A DNA stretch of 36,141 bases from a virus: the IMG/VR virus record IMGVR_UViG_3300000116_000073, positions 119 through 36,259 of that record; one strand, 5' to 3'. Each line of letters starts with the position of its first letter. The first letter of the stretch is position 1. Positions 28,701-32,978 of the stretch are shown here, piece by piece. The notes beneath the pieces are model-generated. The model worked only from the letters and a program-made list of their open reading frames with translations. It did not search any database and had not been told where the DNA came from. The translations under genes were made by a program, and so were the position numbers.

Positions 28701-31162
28701 GAAATGTCCCAGTTTCTCTAACCAAAAAACTTGATAGTGCAGATTTCTTCTACGGACTATCATCTAACACTCAAGGTGAAATTGAGAAAATTACCTTTAA
28801 TGAGTCTACTGTCGCGGCCATTTATAAGAGATTTAAGTTTAATGCAGATCAAGTAAATCTTGGTACTGCTCTTGCAGACTTTGCTCTGGGTGAGACAGTT
28901 CAGACTACTGGAAATGCTGCAAATACGGGAACAATTTATTCTCTGTATGCAGATGAGAACTTCAGATACATGGATGTTGTTGTTACTGGAGGAACTTTCA
29001 GTCTCTATGATGGTTTGACTGGTGCAGCTGCAGGAACAAATCTTGAGGGTGGTACTGACTTAGTTGGTTCATTCATTAATTTGACTAACGCGGGTGCAGA
29101 TGTCAACAGAGTACAAGGTTCTTATACAGTATCTTCTATTGGTGGTAATGGAAGCGGCGCATCATTTACGGTTTCCGTTGATGATACTGGAGCAGCAAAC
29201 GTTATCATTGATGCTGGTGGTACTAGTTACCAAGTCGGAGATGTGCTAACACTCCAAGATGTCAGTATGGGTAATGGTGGAGGTAATAATATTACTTTAG
29301 AAGTTGATACTTTAACTAACGCGGGTATTCAAGTTTCTACTGATAGACTTCAGGTTATTGATTTGGTCAATGGTATTGGATTTACTGCTGGATATCCATT
29401 CAAAGGATATACTTCAGGATCTAAAGCAGATACCTTAAACTATATCAGTAACAGAGGTGCTGTTACCAACAATACTGGAGGAAGACTAACTCTTGACACT
29501 GAGTCTCTTGAAGGTACTTTTGAAGATACCTCAGTAATTTATCCAGATCAGACGAGAATATTCTTGGACTTGATTGTTCATCCTGGTATTCCAACTGGCA
29601 TTGATGTTGGTGATAACATTGTTGCTACTGGATATACTAGGTTGGGTATTTCCTTGGCTGGTAGTTTTGCATCTTCAGATTTCGTTGTTGGTGATCTTGT
29701 ATATCAAGCAAACTCAAATCTATCTCAAATCTTCCAAGGTGCATATGGATATGTTACTGGATGGGATGATGCTAACAACTACCTATATGTCTCTCCGATT
29801 GGCACTTCTGTCTTCCAGAATGGTCAAAACGTAGCGCAGTATCCGTTAGGCAATACTCAGACTCCTAGAATCTTCGGGCAAGTTTCCACGACTGTTAATC
29901 AGACTACTGTAGCGTATGGAACAATCACTCGTATTGATCAAATTGGTCTAAGTAGACGTGTATATCTCGCAGATGTTGTTGGCACCTTTAGTGGCAATGA
30001 TACGGTGGTCTCTGACGCTGGATATATAGCAGCAGCATATGAGAAGATTGATATTCAAGGTAGAACTAGCAGATACTTTGTAGGATTTGATGGTACGCAA
30101 ACATCATTCAAACTGACTGAGAATAATGGTACTCCATACTTCCCAGATGCCGAAGGTCATATGATGATCTTTGTCAATGGTATCCTACAACCTCCTGGTG
30201 CTGCTGGATCTTATACCGCATTCTCTGATACTATCTTGTTCAATGAAGCACCTACGCTGGGTTCTTCCTTCACTGGATTCTATCTTGGTAAAATGCGTCA
30301 ACTGGATGATATTAGCTTTGAGTTTGACTCCTTGCGTTCGTCCTTTAACCTCAAGCGGGATGGAACTTTCTACTCGCTCGCGCTTACGGAAGGTGTTCAG
30401 GAGACTGAATCTATTATCGCAGATAATAATATTATTATCTCTCTCAATGGTGTTATTCAGGAACCTGATGTTGGTTTTGAATTAGTCGGTTCTCGTGTCA
30501 TTTTCAAAGAGATTCCTCGTGTAGGATCCACATTTGTTGGATTTGCTTACATTGGTTCTGATGCAGACGTTACAAGATCCGAGGTTGTACCTCCAATTGA
30601 ATCTGGAGACTTACTGCAAATTCAAGGTGAAAATGTAGATAGAGAGGTCGCAGTTATTGAATCTGCAAATACTCTAGTAACATTTGAATATATCGGATCC
30701 GTGTTTGGTCGTGACGCTCAAGGTACTGCTAACATTCTCAAGGGAAGAGTTAACGGAGTTCAGGTAACTAATCCTGGTTCTGGATATACTGCTCGCCCAA
30801 CAGTTCGGATTGATTCATCTTCTGGTTTTGATGCAGAGATTAAAGCTCTGGTGGGTGTCTCTCGTGTAGACACTACCAATCCTGGTTCTGGTTATGGATA
30901 TCCTGAAATTGATGTTCTCACATCAGTTCCCGATGACTGGACAAGTCCAGATATTACACTATATGGAGAGGAACCATTCTTCTCACAGGAAATTATTGAT
31001 CCTGAGATTCAGCAGATCGCACCAGAAGATCTTAGCAATATCAATAGTGGAGACATCGCAGGTCAAGGTCCATCCGACCCCACCCAAACTCCTACTACAC
31101 TAACTGATTTTGCAACTACAGGAACGTCAAATACATCCAACGTTTGGGTGAGTGGATCATAA
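10712..31162 (+). CDS. giant modular virion protein (6816 aa), in gp7 position
   Basis: One open frame of 6816 codons directly follows gp6, where T4 has wedge gene 7 (1032 aa). The N-terminus (LPDFIKSDFPAFEKFLEYYY) and residues 703-734 (RTFYASKGTQRSIQYLF, LYGEDVSV) look like the conserved wedge-attachment part of marine phage baseplate proteins. Then come modules: glycine-tyrosine beta repeats (294-630, 1134-1357, 1907-1970, 3134-3367, near the end), a YHYH-like domain (about 1370-1553; FDGNPIYGPYG), a seven-blade propeller-like region (1985-2365), LamG-like domains (2367-2610, 4243-4430), Cys-starting helical repeats (4463-5237), three SxxFTC repeats (5327-5577) and LNGVIQEP-type fibre repeats at the C-terminus. 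A baseplate-anchored adhesion fibre is the likely role; gp7 homology is inferred. Confidence 0.85.
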   Translation: MTTNPNKVSQNILNQLPDFIKSDFPAFEKFLEYYYKSQEKTGQPQNILNELKSYLDIDSYDFGLIQSKTSLLEDVSATSDIITVESVDNFLQDNGSLLINDEIVYYERADKSPEISLTDGVSYQEFREKWIELQSPYLNFNGVQRSFPLRSENNPVSAPSPDHVVVRLFGKYQVPNVDFIISGTDIIFTDPPRSPNPSDSVEQTGIFYLKGFLQDAIQVLDDVSSQFNSAKKEFLIQTNGVKYNPVLDVYLNIIIGDKLLVPFVDFTIVSDGINNILKLTSAPTPDQGIYIASIEAPISSFGSGASAVAQIATNGELSGIRVKSGGSNYRIQYPPAVNIVTTVGGGGAAAYSLVNGIKTLPLLSGGAGYSDLNPPIVDIEVPTAAGGIRAKATAIVENGTVTSVTLDDSGSNFTFTPRITFKDPGGCVLTYPTVDVNGSLNSDSIQITSGGVGYTVPPSVYVDAPTGSDPVQAEINVTIADGTVTGYTITNRGRGYTASPRVAVIDPGAAQILDVSVDSTGRVIDIELLSGGSGYVDIPSIYIVDNRKDASGAYIGGVGATAVASIFNGQITDLNITNFGTGYDPANPPRVVIQRPPSANASAEVGFGEVTGFRVVENGSEYTKAQFVGCSRGVSAIVGYDSDGNVIYEDNTVPAAHSALTTEVECLDGVFIEKMLTKFTEQYLPDIPKIDLKKININTVIKNIRTFYASKGTQRSIQYLFKILYGEDVSVTYPKEQIIKPSAASWQVDTILRCIIVDGSSANLRDGFLQQFQDQVDPNIGLASALIENFISIKTSELEIYELVLSEETIKGSFTIPYKTKLAEAISTTDSVITVDSTIGWPERNGEILIGTELIRYKEKSLNQFIECTRSVNNIVEDWDAATEVTSNFYAYVNYGLPTQVTVNVVGIIKAENTTLTDDGTYYLPGDKLTVSKLGASETTPLLNTWNYNVKKLVSVDRIEFGGVNNRTATVYCNNPHGLLVGDQVTIYGANPILFNGTYFVQSRESTTVFKYELVQPAATVPQGNILISVDLNRGKSDIESINNVISIYTTNIQNAFFNDNYVYIAASGIPNYKIGPFAGQALIPGNQRKLLRFPRRSQTISTKDTIKPGPIGSWVNGVSIWSYKSDLKKIFGKLTAINITSQGDSYDAASPPALTISGGDGDDAAGVVVINGSITSIDVDNTGTNYAEPPLVSIVGGGGSGASATAVVTNSVVSRILITDGGTGYISKPEITIVGGGGSGATATASVRGPISAVNLTNTGTGYTSEPTVTLSSGSGAQAQAIVQNGRIISIAVINAGFGYTTPPEVEIYGNGFGAIARANIDTDGENAGRVTSISISNRGINYESGTTVIILRSVGSNAEFQATVQDWNYNLAFNTTLDNAQGSVFSGFNNQYGGEYAHFTNPKRLRFVLGDNLLEDSNGNLTEATANITHSPIIGWAFDGNPIYGPYGYGDPTNQSSNVRRLEPSYQLRSELVLDAQTNPNPIRTGGPLLSGDAAGTFVEDYEYTFGEGDLDRYNGRFGKTPEFPDGVYSYFICIDATAEGNSVYPYIIGPQFNSSVDSWNLLASATQQNIPVGVIRYRDPYENVDIDVERQPNATADLLTTEDGLELTFEPIWEDADGDNVIDTNYQTDDDGNPITPLVRLATRNDDRVFRLTFDQNTITMAVGQTYTIPAYVTTDSQYAASTGILNFQVLQNGITNSTVLGRIVSVEKFIPAFDKTYDQYIGLDFTYTDSDGVSQGSANITDIEFVGFRATTELEDNVTEELNDVGSLLEENKLELFDYFPKVRFDSKVDIEVETITKFEDAKVNAFVVENPGDSYQVDDRLVFDDTETGGYGISATIKTIQGKDVSSYTTELIDDVPHGVVQTDGPHELSVGDRVEMLYDPNISNENRQYKVKVVNGVERIVVTQTGTGYNDDVPITVEIDGDGQHADIKPIINVSNGTVSTFNIEKSGNGFTENPRLIISHPQEFKKSEYFINGTQNLNNTVINSTYTSDITKEIYVCGNSLDEFNNRVGFVAKYSPSGDIIWQKTARSEQPSGADTFCDFKAITVDETSLSLDVYVTGTTKPNALNVNYNPDIVLMKFNQNSSGSSVNIQFQKELAGISGSTRLDEVQAICKVGENKWAIGGHTNTNSSNPFDAFLIIFNENLGIQQKRKVATASDSEKVRDIVYNPDNNKFYVLLEIAPDTTSAVKSAAIVTCEATQFALVIDGVQNFTTTSYNLWDARFDLDEFGDFLIAGTSYSGSNPIGVFVGKVTPAGTVTWGKRITPLGTFRNLQVIGGNVDVFGNYNIAINYEINESTSTSEAFRKQSEVVKFKYDGSVVKCNKISLDRNIVGFEVNDISSDSSGDPIVVGQGYRNEVVALFDFEATTETEPVDTTGNITNRNIIGDYYTGSNIASGAPTGVGSTRALRIDAHDGSAWSDTHFVINPENNTGIYGYADTFNPNNNWTIEGWFGVTETTVLQDSRLGGLGSTHHTLLAIGDGNTPGLALQLDRSNKALKLFVSATTTRTASPITTVGGIIANDAGYVHIAVTKNGNLFTIYADGTSVGSGSLPALTIPSTAKIYLGNVPNWTGAASGFTIESAGSFDVDGLRITDRVRTISVPSVSSEYNEYYKTYHYTEDTSIILKTDKNIDLSRQGTFVGTNSNFHFTTASYTYPSTINQPVTSAAVTLASEGLQVLDYNDVNSSLVLDSVTLTSVADVWSSRTATVPALGGKKVKATTTTFGKFYIKVTNTVQADNVLRLTLNQTYNLNVGSVLTQINSAGQTLGLGTIIDITDSGIFIAQYGNESTWQGFAGSGEITSSGLESNTIASSIFPNVPFTTTQGTFIFDIPVGTDARFKTYAQEDFSIRIDNTAPAGSPYIIGSVITPTEDQVTYNADRSQLTISGLTAVTEVTLVTNLDKILQITAVNNTDRVFVKTEKAHRLNLGDNLFITGNSDAQFNGSFSVSQLISSREYAITLRSIATAALSTASSIEIFTKHPVLQLFYNHKYQFMMGDPSLEGYFFSFSKDNLFKLEYSFNSIQRVGTPGIQAGSDPEPYVQLSVANDVTNISYYFDPSRVGDTSPVDQGTYLDVVTSPYKGNFVLNRLDGATITTGATIFKFPLLNETESTATASRTTYATYSKAAAGPIGEIRLISGGGFYTKLPVVSDIISNRKIERVEITEPGTEYAVGEYTGVSISGDGEGGKVNITVEDGTDDEGGVIPGQISRIVVTDPGKAYTTAFIDIESIAGILGSSLAGSGADLKVVIPPNGNGASVFVKADEIGKIKKLKNNNFGFDYTHDYTLRPEITFPVNVQLTSTSILDSITVTDPGSGYATPPAVEIAGGGGNGATAEATIRNGRIDQIEVKDPGAGYSSQPTVSLKSQFNYVVNLDLNLLQFSFPHGITNGAAVTVNVNDDGSGVDPALPISSFGRLNTATTYYAISGIGNSLEDDQLRLSLTADNAAIGDFISFTNAGDGRQQLLTDSFGGAASANVITGRFLAGEYVYQGETQEQATAFGYVSNNDGWQEGPRILKIVDYTGTFTSQERLTGTISKASGTIDNLSIARGVLEVGAITSTPGRFIDDIGKPSEIIQKIQDSYFYQDFSYSVQAPVPISDWREILTTNVHPGGFKVFGELGLVESGTIENKTTSFELTKSVNLAESAIVPNLQNFTLVEPVYTDFDNTEVRFRQKNLTSSEQILTSTVQKINDISQLFDGERISFPLEVENRDGDGNPVTEPVIAAANQLIITLNGIVQSPEEAFTVQGSNVVFASPPQPPANVQYATATLGFKTIYRMDLTNISGIFPLIGGSIRGVVSDINATVVAVGTTTIDFYYEYSGDAFTIGENIFSGATGFSGDLATITDITPQNLFQFKEEIENLRNDTATIEEVNLEGNNGIVLSTIPNGLSATGTTFDVADGYKLSDVSIASVGSGYSDDIDGIATTGGSGTGLTIEVDANGDGTVASVKIKNFGSGYNIGEVVTLAAGNNDATLTIVADVGGVYQIDSERFSVVSITGNTVVANRGADGTAVVGHQTNSNVFGTTIEVGNKVVLSKTAGTYQSSPGVFDIVIGDIIIGQQSGIVAEITGIQSYRDPVTGAANNQVIISEGSSFFGIVFNRITSVDFQNVVLDNISQTQLQLTDINDSAVEFNTKFPNSEVVSNLVLEYENATSDFTIEEQLRNNIINYSNLNGDLVDGETVRVYKLAYNPAYYAPDGLILSGDRIRSENATAEVIGTNYARGYLYLGKVARRATDLHVPIAGNGAIVSSLQKKFGAGSLYLNGTAYVDIPSNSDFAFSTNDFSIEAQIYASASALTGTATLLDFRAASASEVAVRLYLQNGQLRYNINGSDLLAAGTIAQDTWTSIAITRSSNTIKMFIDGAQVANGSDSNTHIAKPIKIGADYANANAFAGYMDEIRISSTARYTTTYTPATGMFQGDANTDLLLHFDGDNLSTTFLDWSGAPTWNQGDEFVNGEIDFRFYDASNEILNNRNLITNEAIYLLDRQYPALHIPLLATDIAITYGAEFYDVIISNLDLIANEAYEVINPSVPSGTTAQDCIDDVKDVIRNIAYNLKYGFNSKVWDAADLYVNGGAIQHLTGVTAASISVFNKARDIAKDIINNTTVTITGSHGLTQTENTNIPFIYEGYTAAEDRITALTKIVTDTLSDPGGSDAVTYPSSTATLDRTHPSYAYCLRDAGLWVDSIAYDLRNTGNSKSWDAAANYVDRTDPSNVVINHVAGEEGETVWAVDKVRDFAISVMRGDLLTITGDHGLTQVVDATITRDSSSPYCANVASAITIYADIISDTIEQANLASPVDHLGTVTRVAPTSLHGSGVVDSAIVSEFTCDKEFADSDLFVSTQLWPDSQNRFKDAATLIRANAGTIVDETAGDMLARYPELALDMPRNANGTSTLGTLRCKTDLTLLLNSIADDIEFGGSGNTVTAFKFYLGAEGEILFIRLQLLQSLYAHERLAFYAKAAIDGTLVANYSDRVVIPPAGITNDPGGCADVKSAIDTLADLINETLAPTGDRFRDAGDLLIFNQTYIAEEAVGLMQEEFSYVNSGGITIKTFDYPGGDIDGKAKCVRDMEEIVKSIVSDLLVGGNYSTVEAAKLYLDSNNKINHVEDQIAPTVEAIERVGFLCKKAVNNLLQNTGDGSLGFEFYVPRFTLESAYTDGTITDSTDDGDTNNYGSRDCTNVRSAIDTLISTIIEILAPGSESARSSNQQVMFGREYIDTELRQIVLGDWGDVWKTSTGQWVTDRAYVAGSIISSGPYLYQAQNTETSGSIAPTHLSGTVIDATPDESDVNNNANPVGVNWTFVEFGKDYWLDQFVQDALYDNITTPDVVSAPYEVENATYDPTSGDLVITSSDHGLTTSDGIFITPNSLTFTCSSDNYNSYNKYPRQTDPAYKEKLAITAVTTDTITVNVGASPTVNYNVGAGTTYDAGNGVLVLNIGNHDLFENTSIRLADNSLTFTCTSDGNVSNETYPRSGSDPYAGTTINIDAVGTDSFDIDDAVYVPSTGVLTLTVVGNSFVNGDKIRIEDESIVFTCGLDNDVTEHAYPRSSDPFSYKWLTVSNVTDDQFDVNVGVSSNTSVHIFKYALDNALDHQDGTITLNVGNAGSAAGEAHTFISATANAVIAGGNYTHQFISATSDAIQGPVAQSKFNNTSTIDSLIFIDSPVENETSAVNIWPAGEREEFGAGGWTVTGGTVVADQTIAPDKTNTADKYIPGNNTTAKVIERTYSLPSFDTFDDDSITFDDTTNTLDEGANISFQTYTWSCFVKQDEFFKFRHSIAWSATDKAEFTWDAVTGAVGPSLFVNGNVIVGDNITSSTSFADSEARKGIDWGVKPYGFGWFRPFITIQVPFGISQLDIKEYMLNNSGTLAGTGSEGDGTSGSYIWGAKLNKGGLDIYTSVSGEGLYVSDEYNIKKFMIDKTEDLIELQLNNTQVNPALESGTIPNYDLQLTENYTTASTMLRFSNTFNLYREQLKDSEYWLTVPKISGITVPNQTYVQGNSRNVPVSLTKKLDSADFFYGLSSNTQGEIEKITFNESTVAAIYKRFKFNADQVNLGTALADFALGETVQTTGNAANTGTIYSLYADENFRYMDVVVTGGTFSLYDGLTGAAAGTNLEGGTDLVGSFINLTNAGADVNRVQGSYTVSSIGGNGSGASFTVSVDDTGAANVIIDAGGTSYQVGDVLTLQDVSMGNGGGNNITLEVDTLTNAGIQVSTDRLQVIDLVNGIGFTAGYPFKGYTSGSKADTLNYISNRGAVTNNTGGRLTLDTESLEGTFEDTSVIYPDQTRIFLDLIVHPGIPTGIDVGDNIVATGYTRLGISLAGSFASSDFVVGDLVYQANSNLSQIFQGAYGYVTGWDDANNYLYVSPIGTSVFQNGQNVAQYPLGNTQTPRIFGQVSTTVNQTTVAYGTITRIDQIGLSRRVYLADVVGTFSGNDTVVSDAGYIAAAYEKIDIQGRTSRYFVGFDGTQTSFKLTENNGTPYFPDAEGHMMIFVNGILQPPGAAGSYTAFSDTILFNEAPTLGSSFTGFYLGKMRQLDDISFEFDSLRSSFNLKRDGTFYSLALTEGVQETESIIADNNIIISLNGVIQEPDVGFELVGSRVIFKEIPRVGSTFVGFAYIGSDADVTRSEVVPPIESGDLLQIQGENVDREVAVIESANTLVTFEYIGSVFGRDAQGTANILKGRVNGVQVTNPGSGYTARPTVRIDSSSGFDAEIKALVGVSRVDTTNPGSGYGYPEIDVLTSVPDDWTSPDITLYGEEPFFSQEIIDPEIQQIAPEDLSNINSGDIAGQGPSDPTQTPTTLTDFATTGTSNTSNVWVSGS
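11590..12600 (+). repeat. glycine-tyrosine beta repeats, N-terminal block of giant gene
   Basis: The encoded protein repeats a roughly 30-50 residue unit of the form GGxGYxxPPxVxI, Gly/Ala-rich spacer, then xGxVTxVxxxxxG (residues about 294-630). Further blocks lie at about 14110-14780, 16430-16620 and 20110-20810. The same unit occurs in the genes at 4309 and 34164. Confidence 0.7.
16660..17800 (+). other. propeller-like region of the giant protein
   Basis: Residues about 1985-2365 contain some seven units, each with a beta hairpin such as EIYVCGNS, DVYVTGTT, KWAIGGHT, FLIAGTSY or PIVVGQGY, followed by a strand ending in FVAKYSPSGDIIW or VGKVTPAGTVTW. This matches the SBBP/Kelch-like beta-propeller pattern in which each blade reports value and context strands. 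A seven-bladed propeller is the best reading; the exact blade count needs structure prediction. Confidence 0.6.
17800..18540 (+). other. LamG/concanavalin-like module 1 in the giant protein
   Basis: Residues about 2364-2610 show the LamG-type jelly roll signature: NNWTIEGWF, a long strand series, AGYVHIAVTKNGNLFTIYADG (VxVTrxGxxxxlYvDG type), then AKIYLGNVP and DVDGLRITDRVR. Such modules bind glycans or proteins and are common in phage fibres. Confidence 0.7.
23440..24000 (+). other. LamG/concanavalin-like module 2 in the giant protein
   Basis: Residues about 4243-4430 repeat the pattern: GSLYLNGTAYVDIPSNSDF, NDFSIEAQIY, TWTSIAITRSSNTIKMFIDG, IKIGADYANANAFAGYMDE and IRISSTARYT. This is the classic domain order of concanavalin-like lectin modules with a closing D-E-(V/I)-R-I strand. 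It is clearly separate from module 1 and less compositionally simple. Confidence 0.75.
24100..26420 (+). repeat. Cys-starting helical repeats in the giant protein
   Basis: Within residues about 4463-5237 two alternating helical units recur. One has CIDDVKDVIRNIAYNL, CLRDAGLWVDSIAYDL, CKTDLTLLLNSIADDI or CVRDMEEIVKSIVSDL, followed by a small loop and AAxLYL-type helix. The other has CADVKSAIDTLADLI or CTNVRSAIDTLISTI. Four of the first and about three of the second are seen, each opening with Cys. This is an all-alpha island inside an otherwise beta protein. Confidence 0.65.
26740..27440 (+). repeat. three SLTFTC repeats in the giant protein
   Basis: Three copies of a roughly 95-residue unit carry NSLTFTCSSDNYNS, NSLTFTCTSDGNVS and ESIVFTCGLDNDVT, each followed by a YPR/DP turn and a strand pair. 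Each unit places its Cys at the same spot. Confidence 0.7.
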
Positions 31163-31165
31163 ATA
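31158..31165 (+). promoter_or_regulatory. T4-type late promoter motif (CATAAATA)
   Basis: CATAAATA overlaps the stop of the giant gene and precedes ATG 31185, allowing the hydrolase-fusion gene to be transcribed independently in the late phase. Confidence 0.6.
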
Positions 31166-31184
31166 TTAAAAAGGTTCGTAGACA

Positions 31185-32948
31185 ATGCCGCAATCAAATA
31201 CCACAGCAGTATTAGACAACGGGGTGCTGACAGTTACTACTGATCAGCTCCCTGAACCTGCTTTGTATGGGACCCCACTTGGATCTGGAAATTTTCCAAA
31301 TAATCCAAATACTGTAGATAGTCAAGATGGATTATATGCATTTACTATTAGGGCAGGAACTAATACTGAAAATCCTCAAGCAACTACTCTAGGTGCTCAA
31401 GGTGTAGCATTAAATGGGGTAGTTTTATTTAATCCTTCTGCTGGTCCTGGTCCGTTGCCTGGACAGACAGTTTTTCCTGCTGCTGGGTTTAATTGGAATG
31501 CCGTATTTAATGAGAGTGTATATGGTGTTGATGCGTGTGGCGGACATGCAGAGCAAAATGGTGAGTATCACTATCGCTCTGGCAGTTTTCTTGTGAATTG
31601 TTGGGGCAATGATTTAATACAATCTAATGTATATTATAGTGCCACTCAACATAAAGGTAATTTCTTTAGGCATCCAGACGGACACTCAAAAATTGTAGGA
31701 TTTTGTTTTGATGGATATCCAATTTATGGTCCTTTTGGATATGATAGTGTTGAGGATAGAACGAGTGGAACAAAAAAATTAAAGTCATCTTTCAGAATTT
31801 TAACAACACCTGCAGATGGAAGGCAATATAGTTATCAGCAGTATACTGCAGGAAGTTTTGTTCAAGACTATGAATATGTAAATGGTTTTGGAGACTTGGA
31901 TGAACATAATGGTAGATTTTGCCAAACTCCAGAATATCCAAATGGAACGTATGCATATTTTCTTTCACTAGACGAAAATAATCTTCCAGTCTACCCATAT
32001 ATTTTTGGACCTACAACTAAAGAACAGAGAACTTGGCCAGAGGAAGGCGTTGATAGTCCAACAGGAGGTCCTGTAGCACCTCTTAGTAATACTGATATTC
32101 TCAGAATTACCAAAACTTGGTCCGAAGCAACTAATTTTAATTATGATTCTGTAGTTAGTCTGCCTGCAGACCCCTCTGAAGGTGAACCCCCACTGCCCTC
32201 ACAATTGCCTGTAACCATCTTGTTACATGGTAGTGGTGGTAATGGTAGTAATACTGTAAATAGATGGAGGAGCGTTCTTCCTGGAGATATTTTAGTAGCA
32301 CCTACTGGGTATAGTAATGCATGGAATATTGTTGATGAGAGTAAAGCACCTGATATAGATTTTCTAATTCAGTTGATTAGAAATCTTAGGCAATATAGTA
32401 ACGTTGCTGGTGATAAATTCCGAATTCTTGGTGTATCTAATGGTGCGGCTTTAGCACTTAGGGCATTCTTAGAATTAAATGATGCTGGTGTAACTACAGT
32501 AGTTTCTGTAGTATCCGCTCTTCACATTAATCAATGGGACAATTTTGTTTGGTATAGACCCCCAACCAACGAATCTACTGGATCTGCAAATGAGCGGTAT
32601 GGTTATACTCTACCAATAACTCCTCCAACTGGTAGAAATATTATGACTATTGCAAATACCAATGATGGGGTTATTCCTTATAATGGTGGATTGGGAGGTG
32701 TTGCTGGTACTACGTTCTTTGATTCGCAATTTGGTGCATATCTTCTTGCCACATCTCAAGGTTATACTGGAGATCAACTAGGAGATCCTCAAGGTGTACA
32801 GTATTCATCTTACTCCAACATATATCTCTACAAATACCTTAATAATTCTGTAGTTCATGTTAAGAGTAATACTGGTCACGACATTGATGCTGGTCATGAA
32901 GCTCTAATTCGGCAGTATATTGAAAGCGACGGAAACTCTGCTGGTTAA
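31185..32948 (+). CDS. YHYH domain fused to alpha/beta hydrolase (esterase/depolymerase-like)
   Basis: The protein has 587 residues. Residues about 40-285 form a YHYH-type domain: HAEQNGEYHYRSGSF (H129), then GFCFDGYPIYGPFG (172-185) and a C-terminal NGRFCQTPEYPNGTYAYF. Residues about 325-587 form an alpha/beta hydrolase of the LpqC/PHB-depolymerase type: oxyanion loop LLHGSGGNGS (346-355), nucleophile elbow GVSNG with Ser418, acid Asp494 in NTNDGVIPY and His565 in NTGHDID. All three catalytic residues are present in the right order, so activity on an ester is plausible: polymer, capsule O-acetyl groups or lipid. The setting between virion genes suggests a tail-borne enzyme acting on the host surface; this is inference. 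Confidence 0.82.
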   Translation: MPQSNTTAVLDNGVLTVTTDQLPEPALYGTPLGSGNFPNNPNTVDSQDGLYAFTIRAGTNTENPQATTLGAQGVALNGVVLFNPSAGPGPLPGQTVFPAAGFNWNAVFNESVYGVDACGGHAEQNGEYHYRSGSFLVNCWGNDLIQSNVYYSATQHKGNFFRHPDGHSKIVGFCFDGYPIYGPFGYDSVEDRTSGTKKLKSSFRILTTPADGRQYSYQQYTAGSFVQDYEYVNGFGDLDEHNGRFCQTPEYPNGTYAYFLSLDENNLPVYPYIFGPTTKEQRTWPEEGVDSPTGGPVAPLSNTDILRITKTWSEATNFNYDSVVSLPADPSEGEPPLPSQLPVTILLHGSGGNGSNTVNRWRSVLPGDILVAPTGYSNAWNIVDESKAPDIDFLIQLIRNLRQYSNVAGDKFRILGVSNGAALALRAFLELNDAGVTTVVSVVSALHINQWDNFVWYRPPTNESTGSANERYGYTLPITPPTGRNIMTIANTNDGVIPYNGGLGGVAGTTFFDSQFGAYLLATSQGYTGDQLGDPQGVQYSSYSNIYLYKYLNNSVVHVKSNTGHDIDAGHEALIRQYIESDGNSAG

Positions 32949-32952
32949 TCTT

Positions 32953-32960
32953 AATAAATA
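32953..32960 (+). promoter_or_regulatory. T4-type late promoter motif (AATAAATA)
   Basis: AATAAATA lies in the 30-base gap between the hydrolase-fusion gene and ATG 32979. Same motif class as those at 7969 and 31158. Confidence 0.6.
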
Positions 32961-32978
32961 ACTAAAAACCTTGGTCTA

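Noticed and set aside
10712-31162. Giant gene as tail tape measure protein
   Set aside because: It is beta-repeat rich rather than a long coiled coil, and follows gp25-gp6; tape measure genes (gp29) lie elsewhere and have no lectin-like modules.
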